In this document: positions 1 to 5,672 of the stretch, in pieces
Layout of the letters: the number at the start of each line of letters is the position of its first letter
Position numbering within the stretch: the first letter of the stretch is position 1
Assembly (NCBI GenBank): GCA_017308345.1
Contig: JAFKFE010000210.1
Location: forward strand, 1-7,643
Length of the DNA stretch: 7,643 bases
Direction: 5' to 3'
Source of the DNA: Alphaproteobacteria bacterium
Lineage (GTDB): Bacteria; Pseudomonadota; Alphaproteobacteria; Rhizobiales; Rhizobiaceae
The notes under the pieces: model-generated
Told to the model about the DNA's origin: nothing
Database searches by the model: none
What the model saw: only the letters and a program-made list of their open reading frames with translations
Program-made: the position numbers and the translations under genes

Positions 1-145
1 CGAGGTTGCCGGCGATCGTAGCGGCCAACTTTAACATGGCGTCGGGTAGTTCAGCCAGATACGCGATATTCGACTTCGCGGCCAAAACAGCCGAAGACGC
101 GGATGAAATTACTACGATTGTCGCGAAAGCGAGCCTAAGTTTCAA
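1..145 (-). CDS. Secreted protein of unknown function, N-terminal part (TTG start)
   Basis: Reading leftward from a TTG codon at 145-143, the frame stays open to the window edge (48 codons). The TTG is preceded by GGGGAG with 7 nt spacing. An in-frame TAA lies seven codons upstream, so the start cannot be far away. A second TTG lies five codons upstream of the chosen one but has a poorer Shine-Dalgarno context. The product begins with a textbook Sec signal peptide: basic residues Lys2 and Arg4, a hydrophobic run from about residue 5 to 20, and a V-L-A/A cleavage context near residue 22. The rest, about 26 residues, is Ala/Leu-rich and I do not recognise it. It is probably exported to the periplasm or beyond. 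The call rests on the signal peptide plus the ribosome site; the gene body is outside the window. Confidence 0.55.
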   Translation of the reverse strand, partial: MKLRLAFATIVVISSASSAVLAAKSNIAYLAELPDAMLKLAATIAGNL

Positions 146-505
146 TATTCTTCTCCCCAAGCTTTAACTGAGCGAAGCACGTTTGGATCCGTCTTAATAG
201 CCGAAGGCGAGCCATCGTGTTCCATATCCACAAGCGGCTTAGATTTTCGCGTCGCGCCAGCGATCATCGCCCGATTGATAGATTGGAGCAGCTATGCCGC
301 GCGCTGGTGCGCTTGTTCAGTTCCTTCAAGCAAACAACGAGCGCATCGAACAGAGCAACCCGACGCGGCTTGCGGAAAGCCGCGACAACCGTCCGCACGT
401 ATATCAAGGCCCGTCGTTTCAGGAATCGCTAACGGAACGGAAACGCCTCGCTGCTATGGTGCTGCCCCGTGGCGAGGAGGACCTTGCCTGAGGAGCCCGC
501 CTTAC
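146..505. other. Gene-poor stretch between the secreted-protein gene and the PilZ gene
   Basis: This 360-base stretch is visibly AT-richer than the rest of the window and holds no gene I can support. Two short plus-strand frames are open. One is 217-432 (GTG start, very basic product). The other is 294-491 (ATG with GGAG 5 nt upstream, ending just before the PilZ gene). They overlap each other, have similar third-position composition and match nothing I know. At 364-384 there is a perfect hairpin (8-bp arms CGCGGCTT/AAGCCGCG, 5-nt loop) with no T run. Promoters for both flanking genes should lie here, but I cannot place them with confidence. Confidence 0.5.
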
Positions 506-778
506 ATGGCCAATTATCCCGAGACCGAGCGCCGTCATCACGTGCGCGAATTCGTGCTCAAGGAAGCCACCATCATCGCCGGCGCCGTCAGGATCGGCTG
601 CTCGGTCAGGAACCAGCATGAGCAGGGCGCGGAATTGCGCGTTGCCGCCGATGTGGCCATTCCGGAGCGCTTCCTGCTCGAGGTTCCGGCCGACGACACG
701 GCCTATCGCGCCCTGGTGCGGTGGCGTCGCAACGACCGCGTCGGCGTGGCTCTCTACAGCAACGCGCCGAAGGGCTGA
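506..778 (+). CDS. Small PilZ-domain-like protein
   Basis: This 90-residue protein has the layout of a stand-alone PilZ domain, the family that commonly binds cyclic di-GMP. It has an N-terminal Arg-rich segment (Arg10 and Arg14 fit RxxxR). Next comes C-S-V-R-N-Q-H-E-Q-G-A at residues 32-42, where PilZ proteins usually carry D/N-x-S-x-x-G. A beta-strand segment with Trp73 and G-V-A-L follows near residues 72-83. The central Ser of the second motif is His38 here, so cyclic di-GMP binding is uncertain and it may be a degenerate PilZ. The frame is open from 275, but residues upstream of 506 are Cys/Arg-rich and not protein-like. I chose ATG 506 because GAGGAG lies at 490-495 (10-nt spacing). No operon partner is evident. 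Confidence 0.75.
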   Translation: MANYPETERRHHVREFVLKEATIIAGAVRIGCSVRNQHEQGAELRVAADVAIPERFLLEVPADDTAYRALVRWRRNDRVGVALYSNAPKG

Positions 779-813
779 GGCGCGGTCGTCACACCATCGT
801 CACTTGATTCCGC

Positions 814-833
814 CCGGGCGACGTGCAGCCCGG
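814..833 (+). terminator. Possible weak terminator hairpin after the PilZ gene
   Basis: A perfect 6-bp stem (CCGGGC/GCCCGG) with an 8-nt loop lies 35 bases after the PilZ stop codon. There is no T run after it, so factor-independent termination is doubtful. It also sits just before the EcfG-type promoter and could simply separate the two units. Confidence 0.25.
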
Positions 834-840
834 CACGCGC

Positions 841-865
841 GGAACGCAACCGGCGCGAGCGCGTT
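841..865 (+). promoter_or_regulatory. EcfG/RpoE2-type general stress response promoter
   Basis: GGAAC at 841-845 and CGTT at 862-865 are separated by exactly 16 bases. This matches the known alphaproteobacterial EcfG consensus (GGAAC, 16-17 nt, CGTT). Transcription should start near 871-873. A Shine-Dalgarno-like AGGGA (881-885) and an ATG (893) follow at normal distances, which gives a short, coherent leader. The match is sequence-only: nine fixed bases would arise by chance at a low but not negligible rate on two strands of a window this size. Confidence 0.5.
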
Positions 866-892
866 CATTGCCGGACCAACAGGGATTCGCGA

Positions 893-1028
893 ATGAGCAG
901 GACAGCCGTTTTGGGTGGTGCTGATCGCCATCGTTCTCGTGGGCCCTTACCTCTTGCAGGCCAATGGCCCTCGCGGCAACGCTCGATGTGGGCTCTGCGC
1001 CTGTCTCGTCGCGGCCGTGCGCCGCTGA
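893..1028 (+). pseudogene. Candidate broken small membrane-protein gene
   Basis: The ATG at 893 sits 7 nt after AGGGA and downstream of an exact EcfG-type promoter, but its own frame gives an Arg-rich, unconvincing product. The next frame (TTT at 909 to the TGA at 1026-1028) encodes a clean hydrophobic segment, F-W-V-V-L-I-A-I-V-L-V-G-P-Y-L-L, followed by a short polar/Cys-containing tail. That looks like a single-pass small membrane protein. Removing one base between 902 and 911 would join the start to this segment. In the observed sequence a TGA at 894-896 closes the second frame upstream, leaving only GTG codons at 915 or 918 without a Shine-Dalgarno site. So it is either frameshifted, a sequencing error, or a chance hydrophobic run in GC-rich DNA. 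I do not recognise the family. Confidence 0.3.
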
Positions 1029-1035
1029 ACCGGGG

Positions 1036-1974
1036 CTACTTGTCCGCCGCCAGCGTCTCGTTGAGCACGCCGGCCAGATGCAGGCCGCCGAGCGCGAGCT
1101 GCTCGACCGCCTCCGGCGAGAAGGTGTCGAAATAGGCCTGGTCGAGGATCACCGCGTGCGGATTGTCGGACTTGATCTGCGTGCCCCTGGGCAGCGCGCG
1201 ATAGGCGTCCTCGGCCTTCTCATGGCACTCGGCCAGCCATTTCTCCGGCGTCTGGTCGGCCGCCGGCATGGCAGGCAGATGCGGGATGACGTCGGTCTCG
1301 AGGTCGAGCGCCACCTTGCCCCAGTCATAGTATCTGAACAGGATCAGGCTGGAATCCCAGACCGCGTGGAAAGTGGTGAAGTCGCGATAGGTGGAGCCGT
1401 CCGGCTTCGGCCGGTAGACGTTGAAGGTCACCGTCAGCGTGTTGCCGCCCTGGTCGCGCTCGCTGCCATCCAGGCGCTCGACGCAATGCAGCGGCTGCGA
1501 CAGGTCGCCGACCAGATGGATGACGAAGGCCAGCGCCTGCCAGCGTTCCTCGTCGCTCCTTGCCGGGTCGGCCAGGATCTTTTCCTGCGCCGGCAGCGCC
1601 CGCATCAGGCAGAAGCCGAAGCTCGCATTGTCCTTGCAGTCGCGCGCCGGGTCGTAGGCGGTGGTGCTGGCGCTCGCATCCCCGGGTTTCGACGCCAGCG
1701 GAATGTCGACGAAATGCCAGTTCGACGTTTCCTTGTGGCCGTCGGCGCGATAGTCGTCGGCCCAGCTTGCCACCGAGGCCAGCGAGAAGGTGGCCGGCGG
1801 CTTGAGCTTCAGATGCGAGCGCAAGAGCTGCTCGATGACGTCATGGGCGTTCTGGCTCAGCCTGTGCTGCGCGATCTCGGCGATCACCGCGTGCCCTTCC
1901 TGGCCCCAGGCCAGCGCCTGGCCGCACATTATCGCGCTCATCAGACAAGAAGTCGCCGATGTCTTCCAGTTCAT
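1036..1974 (-). CDS. Secreted S1/P1-type zinc-dependent nuclease
   Basis: This 312-residue protein belongs to the S1/P1 nuclease family (PF02265), trinuclear-zinc phosphodiesterases that cut single-stranded DNA/RNA and often 3'-nucleotides. A signal peptide ends A-L-A at residue 22, so the mature protein begins with Trp23, whose free amino group is itself a zinc ligand in this family. All other ligands are visible: His28 (W-G-Q-E-G-H), Asp73 (S-W-A-D-D-Y-R), His87 (W-H-F-V-D), His153 and Asp157 (H-L-V-G-D), His163, His203 and Asp207 (F-H-A-V-W-D). Cysteines at 113, 122 and 164 could form disulphides. Length is normal for the family. The frame is open 51 codons further upstream, but the ATG at 1974-1972 has GGGAGG 7 nt away and starts the signal peptide directly. 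It is transcribed divergently from the oxidoreductase. It should act in the periplasm or outside the cell, probably in nucleic-acid or phosphate scavenging. Confidence 0.93.
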   Translation of the reverse strand: MNWKTSATSCLMSAIMCGQALAWGQEGHAVIAEIAQHRLSQNAHDVIEQLLRSHLKLKPPATFSLASVASWADDYRADGHKETSNWHFVDIPLASKPGDASASTTAYDPARDCKDNASFGFCLMRALPAQEKILADPARSDEERWQALAFVIHLVGDLSQPLHCVERLDGSERDQGGNTLTVTFNVYRPKPDGSTYRDFTTFHAVWDSSLILFRYYDWGKVALDLETDVIPHLPAMPAADQTPEKWLAECHEKAEDAYRALPRGTQIKSDNPHAVILDQAYFDTFSPEAVEQLALGGLHLAGVLNETLAADK

Positions 1975-2132
1975 CGCCTTGCCTCCCGAGGACCATGGTC
2001 GCGAAAAACAAGTACAATGGAGACGTGTGACACAAACATGAAAAGTCTCATAGTCACGCTTCTCGGCCGGCCGCCAGCGCTTCTCATTTGTTGCGCAAAG
2101 GCTAATATGCCGTGGATCGGAAGGCACAAGTA

Positions 2133-2723
2133 ATGAAGATCAATGTCGTCTATGCGCATCCTTTAGCCGACAGCTACCAGGCCTCGCTTCATGACCGCAT
2201 CGTCCGGACCCTCAAGGAGAGGGGTGACGAGGTCGTCGATTTCGATCTCCATGCAATGAACTTCAATCCCGTCATGCAGGCCGGGGAGAGACGCGGCCAC
2301 TTCGATCCTTCCCAGGTGCCCGGGGATCTGCAGGTCTATATCGATGCGTTGCGGTGGGCCGAAGCTTGCGTGTTCTGCTTCCCGACATGGTGGTCGGGCA
2401 TGCCTGCCATGCTGAAGGGCTATTTCGATCGCGTCTGGCGACCCGGCGTTGCATACCAGGTGCCGCCGGACGGCGGCGCCATCAGGCCCATGCTTCTCAA
2501 CATCGGCCGCATGGGGGTTGTGACCACGTGCGGATCGCCCTGGTGGTACACGGAAATCTACATGCAAAATCCCGGGAGGAAGGTGCTGCTGCGCGGCCTG
2601 AAGACGATGTGCGGCCGCAATGTCAAGCATCTCTACCTGACGCGATACTCCGTCGAGAGCATTACCGCCAAGAAGAGGGAGGAGTTCGCGCTCGAGGTGG
2701 AGCGCCGGTTCGCGACGTTCTAA
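2133..2723 (+). CDS. Flavodoxin-fold NAD(P)H:quinone-type oxidoreductase
   Basis: This 196-residue protein fits the Flavodoxin_2 family (PF02525; NQO1, KefF and MdaB relatives), cytosolic FMN/FAD enzymes that pass two electrons from NAD(P)H to quinones or related compounds. Residues 4-22 form the first beta strand and flavin phosphate-binding segment, with H-P-L at 9-11 and Ser14. Residues 83-101 (F-P-T-W-W-S-G-M-P-A-M-L-K-G-Y-F-D-R-V) are the diagnostic motif next to the flavin ring. A second loop, T-T-C-G-S-P-W-W-Y, is at 131-139. A GTG at 2112 would add seven residues, but ATG 2133 has GGAAGG at 2119-2124 with 8-nt spacing. Possible promoter elements are TAATAT at 2103-2108 and a weak TTCTCA at 2081-2086. 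The exact substrate cannot be read from the sequence. It lies divergent from the nuclease, with no sign of shared function. Confidence 0.88.
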   Translation: MKINVVYAHPLADSYQASLHDRIVRTLKERGDEVVDFDLHAMNFNPVMQAGERRGHFDPSQVPGDLQVYIDALRWAEACVFCFPTWWSGMPAMLKGYFDRVWRPGVAYQVPPDGGAIRPMLLNIGRMGVVTTCGSPWWYTEIYMQNPGRKVLLRGLKTMCGRNVKHLYLTRYSVESITAKKREEFALEVERRFATF

Positions 2724-2724
2724 C

Positions 2725-2816
2725 AGTTCGCGCCGTGCCGGATGAAGGTCATGGTCACTACCATCATCGGCATCACCGTCCTGTGGCCGTCACGATGGCG
2801 TGCCGGCCGCGCGCGG
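2725..2816 (+). pseudogene. Mosaic remnant of a second merR-zntA copy
   Basis: This gap between the oxidoreductase and merR contains pieces of both metal-resistance genes of this window, in the same relative orientation. The left piece, 2725-2748, matches 3105-3129 inside merR: 15 bases (2734-2748 against 3115-3129) are identical, and overall there is one substitution and one single-base gap. Next, 2752-2788 matches 5534-5570 of the ATPase gene at 33 of 37 bases. Then 2789-2794 equals 5605-5610, and 2795-2816 resembles 5626-5649 with a 2-nt gap. The central part still reads V-T-T-I-I-G-I-T-V-L-W-P, against V-T-T-V-M-G-I-T-G-L-W-P in the intact ATPase. The conserved Asp712 region is deleted. 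I infer decay of a tandem merR-zntA duplicate. The reading frame from 2742 continues into arginine-rich nonsense, so a functional product is unlikely. Confidence 0.6.
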
Positions 2817-2851
2817 CGTGCGCAAGCCGGTTCCGCGCCGCCAACGCCGGC

Positions 2852-3286
2852 CTACGCTTCGGCAAGCCGCCCATGCGCGTGGCTCGTGTCGGCGAGCGTC
2901 TCGATGACGCGGCAATCTCCGACCCGGCCGTTGGCGCATTGCTCCACCATGCGCAGCAACTCGTCACGCAGCGCATTGAGGCTGGCGATGCGTTTCTCGA
3001 CCTCGATCAGGCGGGATCGGGCGATCGCGTCCGCCGCGGCGCAGGGCTGCTCCGGGTCGTCCTGCAGCGACAGCAGCGTGCGGATGGCCTCGACCTCGAA
3101 GCCGAGCTCGCGCGCGTGCCGGATGAAGGCCAGGCGGTCGAGGTCGCGGCGGTCGTAGAGCCGCCGGTTGCCTTCGCTGCGCGAGGCGGCGGGCAGGAGG
3201 CCGATCTGCTCGTAATAGCGGATCGTCGGCACCTTCACGCCGCTCCGCCGCGCGGCCTCGCCGATCGCAAAATCACCACTTGGCAT
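2852..3286 (-). CDS. MerR-family divalent-metal-sensing regulator (ZntR/CadR/PbrR type)
   Basis: This 144-residue regulator has an N-terminal MerR winged-helix domain (I-G-E-A-A-R-R-S-G-V at 8-17, T-I-R-Y-Y-E-Q-I-G-L-L at 21-31, G-N-R-R-L-Y at 39-44). A dimerisation helix follows (about 82-117), then a short C-terminal metal loop. Cys82, Cys117 and Cys125 fit the sensing cysteines of this family. In known members a Cys at the first position marks sensors of divalent ions (Zn, Cd, Pb), while Cu(I) sensors have Ser there. His136 and His138 near the end could add ligands. The start ATG is at 3286-3284. Its Shine-Dalgarno GAGGAG (3302-3297) lies 10 nt upstream, inside the operator dyad. The gene is divergent from the ATPase gene, which it very probably activates when metal is bound. 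Whether the natural signal is Zn, Cd or Pb cannot be read here. Confidence 0.92.
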   Translation of the reverse strand: MPSGDFAIGEAARRSGVKVPTIRYYEQIGLLPAASRSEGNRRLYDRRDLDRLAFIRHARELGFEVEAIRTLLSLQDDPEQPCAAADAIARSRLIEVEKRIASLNALRDELLRMVEQCANGRVGDCRVIETLADTSHAHGRLAEA

Positions 3287-3293
3287 TTTCCGC

Positions 3294-3324
3294 TTGCTCC
3301 TCTAGTCGCTAGAGGATGTAGCAC
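3294..3324 (+). promoter_or_regulatory. MerR-type zntA promoter with operator dyad in a 19-bp spacer
   Basis: A perfect dyad, CCTCTAG-TCG-CTAGAGG (3299-3315), lies between a -35-like TTGCTC (3294-3299) and a weak -10-like TAGCAC (3319-3324). The resulting spacer is 19 bases. MerR-family activators work on exactly such over-long spacers, untwisting the DNA on metal binding. The dyad and its flanks line up base for base in position with the familiar Pb/Cd/Zn promoters (TTGAC, 7-bp arm, 3-bp centre, 7-bp arm, then GTGT). It faces the ATPase gene, giving a leader of about 120 bases. The left arm also overlaps the merR Shine-Dalgarno site, which suggests autoregulation. Confidence 0.8.
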
Positions 3325-3382
3325 CGGGCGCAGGCTGGAGCAATTCCGGCAAGGACTGCAGGCGTTTTCCATCTGGAATCGC

Positions 3383-3481
3383 ATGAAAACAAAGACTTGT
3401 AGCAGGCCGGTGATTCTTTTGCCGAACTGCCTGAACGGAAGGCCGATGCCATGGACGTCAAGGAGACCCGATACCGTGTGA
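3383..3481 (+). CDS. Possible leader ORF overlapping the zntA start
   Basis: The unusually long zntA leader contains an ATG at 3383 opening a 32-codon frame that ends at the TGA 3479-3481, past the zntA start at 3451 and in another frame. The predicted peptide starts M-K-T-K-T-C-S-R and has two cysteines (residues 6 and 16). The Shine-Dalgarno context is weak (TGGAA about 5 nt upstream). A short TTCC/GGAA hairpin (3367-3378) sits just before it. Translation through this frame would cover the zntA ribosome site, so it could modulate zntA expression, but it may equally be a chance ORF. Confidence 0.2.
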   Translation: MKTKTCSRPVILLPNCLNGRPMPWTSRRPDTV

Positions 3482-5661
3482 CGGGCATGGACTGCGCCGC
3501 CTGCGCGGCCAAGATCGAGACGGCGGTGAGCCGCCTTCCGGGGGTGGCGAAAGTCTCCGTCTCGGCGACGGCGGGCATGATGCGGGTCGCCCATAGTGAC
3601 GAAGCCGTCCTGTTCCCCGCGATGAAGACGCAACTCGGCAAGCTCGGCTACGGCGTCTTTCCCGCGGATGGCGACAAGGAAGGCGCGAAGGGGCCTGGCC
3701 ATGATCACGACCATGAACACGGCCATGATCATGATCATGCGCGGGCCGGAACCCACGCGCATGCCGATGAAGGCGGCGAGGGGCAGGGCGCCTGGTGGCG
3801 GACCCGCAAGGGCATGCTCACCATCGGCTGCGGCCTGGCGCTTGGGCTGGCCTACGGCATTGGCCGCCTGTATCCGCCAATCGAATGGTGGGCGTTTGTC
3901 GCGGCACTCGCCGTCGGCCTGCTGCCGATCGCCAACCGCGCGCTCGCCGCCGCCCGCATCGGCGCGCCGTTCTCGATCGAGACGCTGATGACGATCGCGG
4001 CCGTCGGCGCCGTCATCATCGGCGCGGCCGAGGAGGCCGCGGCCGTCGTCTTCCTGTTCCTCGTCGGTGAGCTGCTCGAAGGTGTTGCCGCCAGCCGGGC
4101 CCGCGCCAGCATCCAGAACCTGGCCACCCTTGTGCCCAAGACCGCCTTCGTCGAGCGCAACGGCGTGGTCGAAGAGGTGCCGGCGGAAAAGCTTTCCGTC
4201 GGAACGGTCATACTGGTGCGGCCGGGCGACCGGATCGCGGCGGATGGCGAGATCGTCGAGGGCGACAGCGCCATCGACGAGGCGCCCGTCACCGGCGAGA
4301 GCGTGCCGGTGCGCAAGAAGGCCGGCGACGCGGTGTTCGCCGGCACGATCAACACCGACGCCGTGCTGCGCGTGAAGGTCACCGCGGCCGCGGCCGACAA
4401 CACCATCGCGCGCGTCGTCAGGCTGGTCGAGGAGGCGCAGGAGAGCAAGGCCCCGACCGAGCGCTTCATCGACCGCTTCTCGAAATACTATACGCCAGCC
4501 GTCCTGGCGCTGGGCACGCTGGTGGCGATCCTGCCGCCGCTGGTCGCGGGCGCCAGCTGGAGCGAATGGATCTACAAGGGCCTCGCGATCCTCCTGATCG
4601 GCTGCCCCTGCGCGCTGGTCATCTCGACCCCGGCGGCGATCGCGGCCGCTTTGTCGGCCGGCGCGCGGCGCGGCCTCTTGATCAAGGGCGGCGCCATCCT
4701 CGAGGCGCTGGGCTCGATCAATGCCATGGCGCTCGACAAGACCGGCACGCTGACGGAGGGCAGGCCCAAGGTCACCGACATCATCGCGATCGGGTCCAGC
4801 GAGGCCAATGTGCTTTCGCTTGCCGCGGCGCTCGAGACCGGCTCCAGCCATCCGCTTGCGCTCGCCATCCTCGACAGGGCCAGGGCCGGCAAGGTGCCGG
4901 TGCCGCCGGCCTCGGACGCATTCGCGCTCGGTGGCAAGGGCGTCGCGGGCAAGGTCGGCGGCAAGGAGATTTTTCTCGGCTCGCCGGCGGCGGCCGCGGA
5001 GCGCGCGACGCTTTCAGCCGATCAGCTCGATCGTATCGCGGCCTTCAACGACGAGGGCAAGTCGGTTTCGGTGCTCATCGCCGCCGGAGCGCCGGCCGGC
5101 ATCATCGCCATGCGCGACGAGCCGCGCGCCGACGCGCAATCCGGGCTGGCGGCGCTGCGCGAGGCCGGTGTCGAACCGGTGATGCTGACCGGCGACAACA
5201 AGCGCACGGCCGAAGCGATCGCCAAAAGCCTGGGGCTTTCCGTGCATGCCGAAATGCTGCCGCAGGACAAGCAGCGCGTCGTTCGCGAATTGCAGGCCTC
5301 CGGCAGGAAGGTCGCCAAGGTCGGCGACGGCATCAACGACGCGCCGGCGCTTGCCGCCGCCGATGTCGGCATCGCCATGGGCGGCGGCGCCGACGTGGCG
5401 CTGGAGACGGCCGATGCCGCGGTGCTGCACGGGCGGGTCGGCGACCTGGCTGCAATGATCGAGCTGTCGCGGCGGGCGCTGAGCAACATCCATCAGAACA
5501 TCACGGCGGCGCTCGGGCTGAAGGCCGTGTTCCTGGTCACGACCGTCATGGGCATCACCGGCCTGTGGCCCGCCATTCTCGCCGACACCGGCGCGACCGT
5601 CCTGGTCACGGCCAACGCCATGCGCATGCTGGCGTGGCGGCCGCGAGCGAAGAGCAAGTGA
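3451..5661 (+). CDS. zntA: Zn2+/Cd2+/Pb2+-exporting P1B-type ATPase
   Basis: This 736-residue inner-membrane pump uses ATP to expel divalent soft metals from the cytosol (P1B-2 group, ZntA/CadA). An N-terminal heavy-metal-binding domain carries G-M-D-C-A-A-C (Cys15, Cys18). Residues 84-104 form a linker with nine histidines alternating with acidic residues. Membrane helices follow from about 122. The actuator motif T-G-E-S is at 281-284. The transport motif C-P-C is at 385-387. The phosphorylation motif D-K-T-G-T begins at Asp429, S-H-P at 466-468, T-G-D-N at 580-583 and G-D-G-I-N-D at 625-630. Lys691 and Asp712 in the last helices match the Zn-group signature. The ATG has GGAAGG 8 nt upstream. 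The gene is intact and of normal length. It is divergent from its MerR regulator and ends 11 bases before the convergent DUF2934 gene. Copper specificity is unlikely given these residues and the Cys82-type regulator. Confidence 0.97.
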   Translation: MDVKETRYRVTGMDCAACAAKIETAVSRLPGVAKVSVSATAGMMRVAHSDEAVLFPAMKTQLGKLGYGVFPADGDKEGAKGPGHDHDHEHGHDHDHARAGTHAHADEGGEGQGAWWRTRKGMLTIGCGLALGLAYGIGRLYPPIEWWAFVAALAVGLLPIANRALAAARIGAPFSIETLMTIAAVGAVIIGAAEEAAAVVFLFLVGELLEGVAASRARASIQNLATLVPKTAFVERNGVVEEVPAEKLSVGTVILVRPGDRIAADGEIVEGDSAIDEAPVTGESVPVRKKAGDAVFAGTINTDAVLRVKVTAAAADNTIARVVRLVEEAQESKAPTERFIDRFSKYYTPAVLALGTLVAILPPLVAGASWSEWIYKGLAILLIGCPCALVISTPAAIAAALSAGARRGLLIKGGAILEALGSINAMALDKTGTLTEGRPKVTDIIAIGSSEANVLSLAAALETGSSHPLALAILDRARAGKVPVPPASDAFALGGKGVAGKVGGKEIFLGSPAAAAERATLSADQLDRIAAFNDEGKSVSVLIAAGAPAGIIAMRDEPRADAQSGLAALREAGVEPVMLTGDNKRTAEAIAKSLGLSVHAEMLPQDKQRVVRELQASGRKVAKVGDGINDAPALAAADVGIAMGGGADVALETADAAVLHGRVGDLAAMIELSRRALSNIHQNITAALGLKAVFLVTTVMGITGLWPAILADTGATVLVTANAMRMLAWRPRAKSK

Positions 5662-5672
5662 CAGCCGGCGCC

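Noticed and set aside
434..460. GGAAC at 434-438 upstream of the PilZ gene as a stress promoter
   Set aside because: No CGTT or TT pair at the required 16-19 base distance.
1011..1025. 5-bp GCGGC/GCCGC stem as nuclease terminator
   Set aside because: Too short for such GC-rich DNA and without a T run.
2020..2057. Short inverted repeats between nuclease and oxidoreductase genes (GTGAC/GTCAC, ATGA/TCAT, GAGAC/GTCTC)
   Set aside because: The arms are 4-5 bases and their centres do not coincide, so they do not form one convincing operator.
964..2133. Plus-strand 389-codon open frame across the nuclease gene
   Set aside because: It is a shadow of the nuclease gene caused by high third-position GC; the opposite strand carries all nine zinc ligands and a signal peptide.
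2742..3158. Plus-strand 138-codon frame starting in the scar
   Set aside because: After the zntA-like residues it becomes Arg/Ser-rich antisense of merR; better explained as a remnant running into a shadow frame.
3235..4851. Minus-strand 538-codon open frame across zntA
   Set aside because: It is the antisense of zntA and the merR start. The product is Arg/Gly/Asp/His-rich low-complexity, and there is no ribosome site or known domain.
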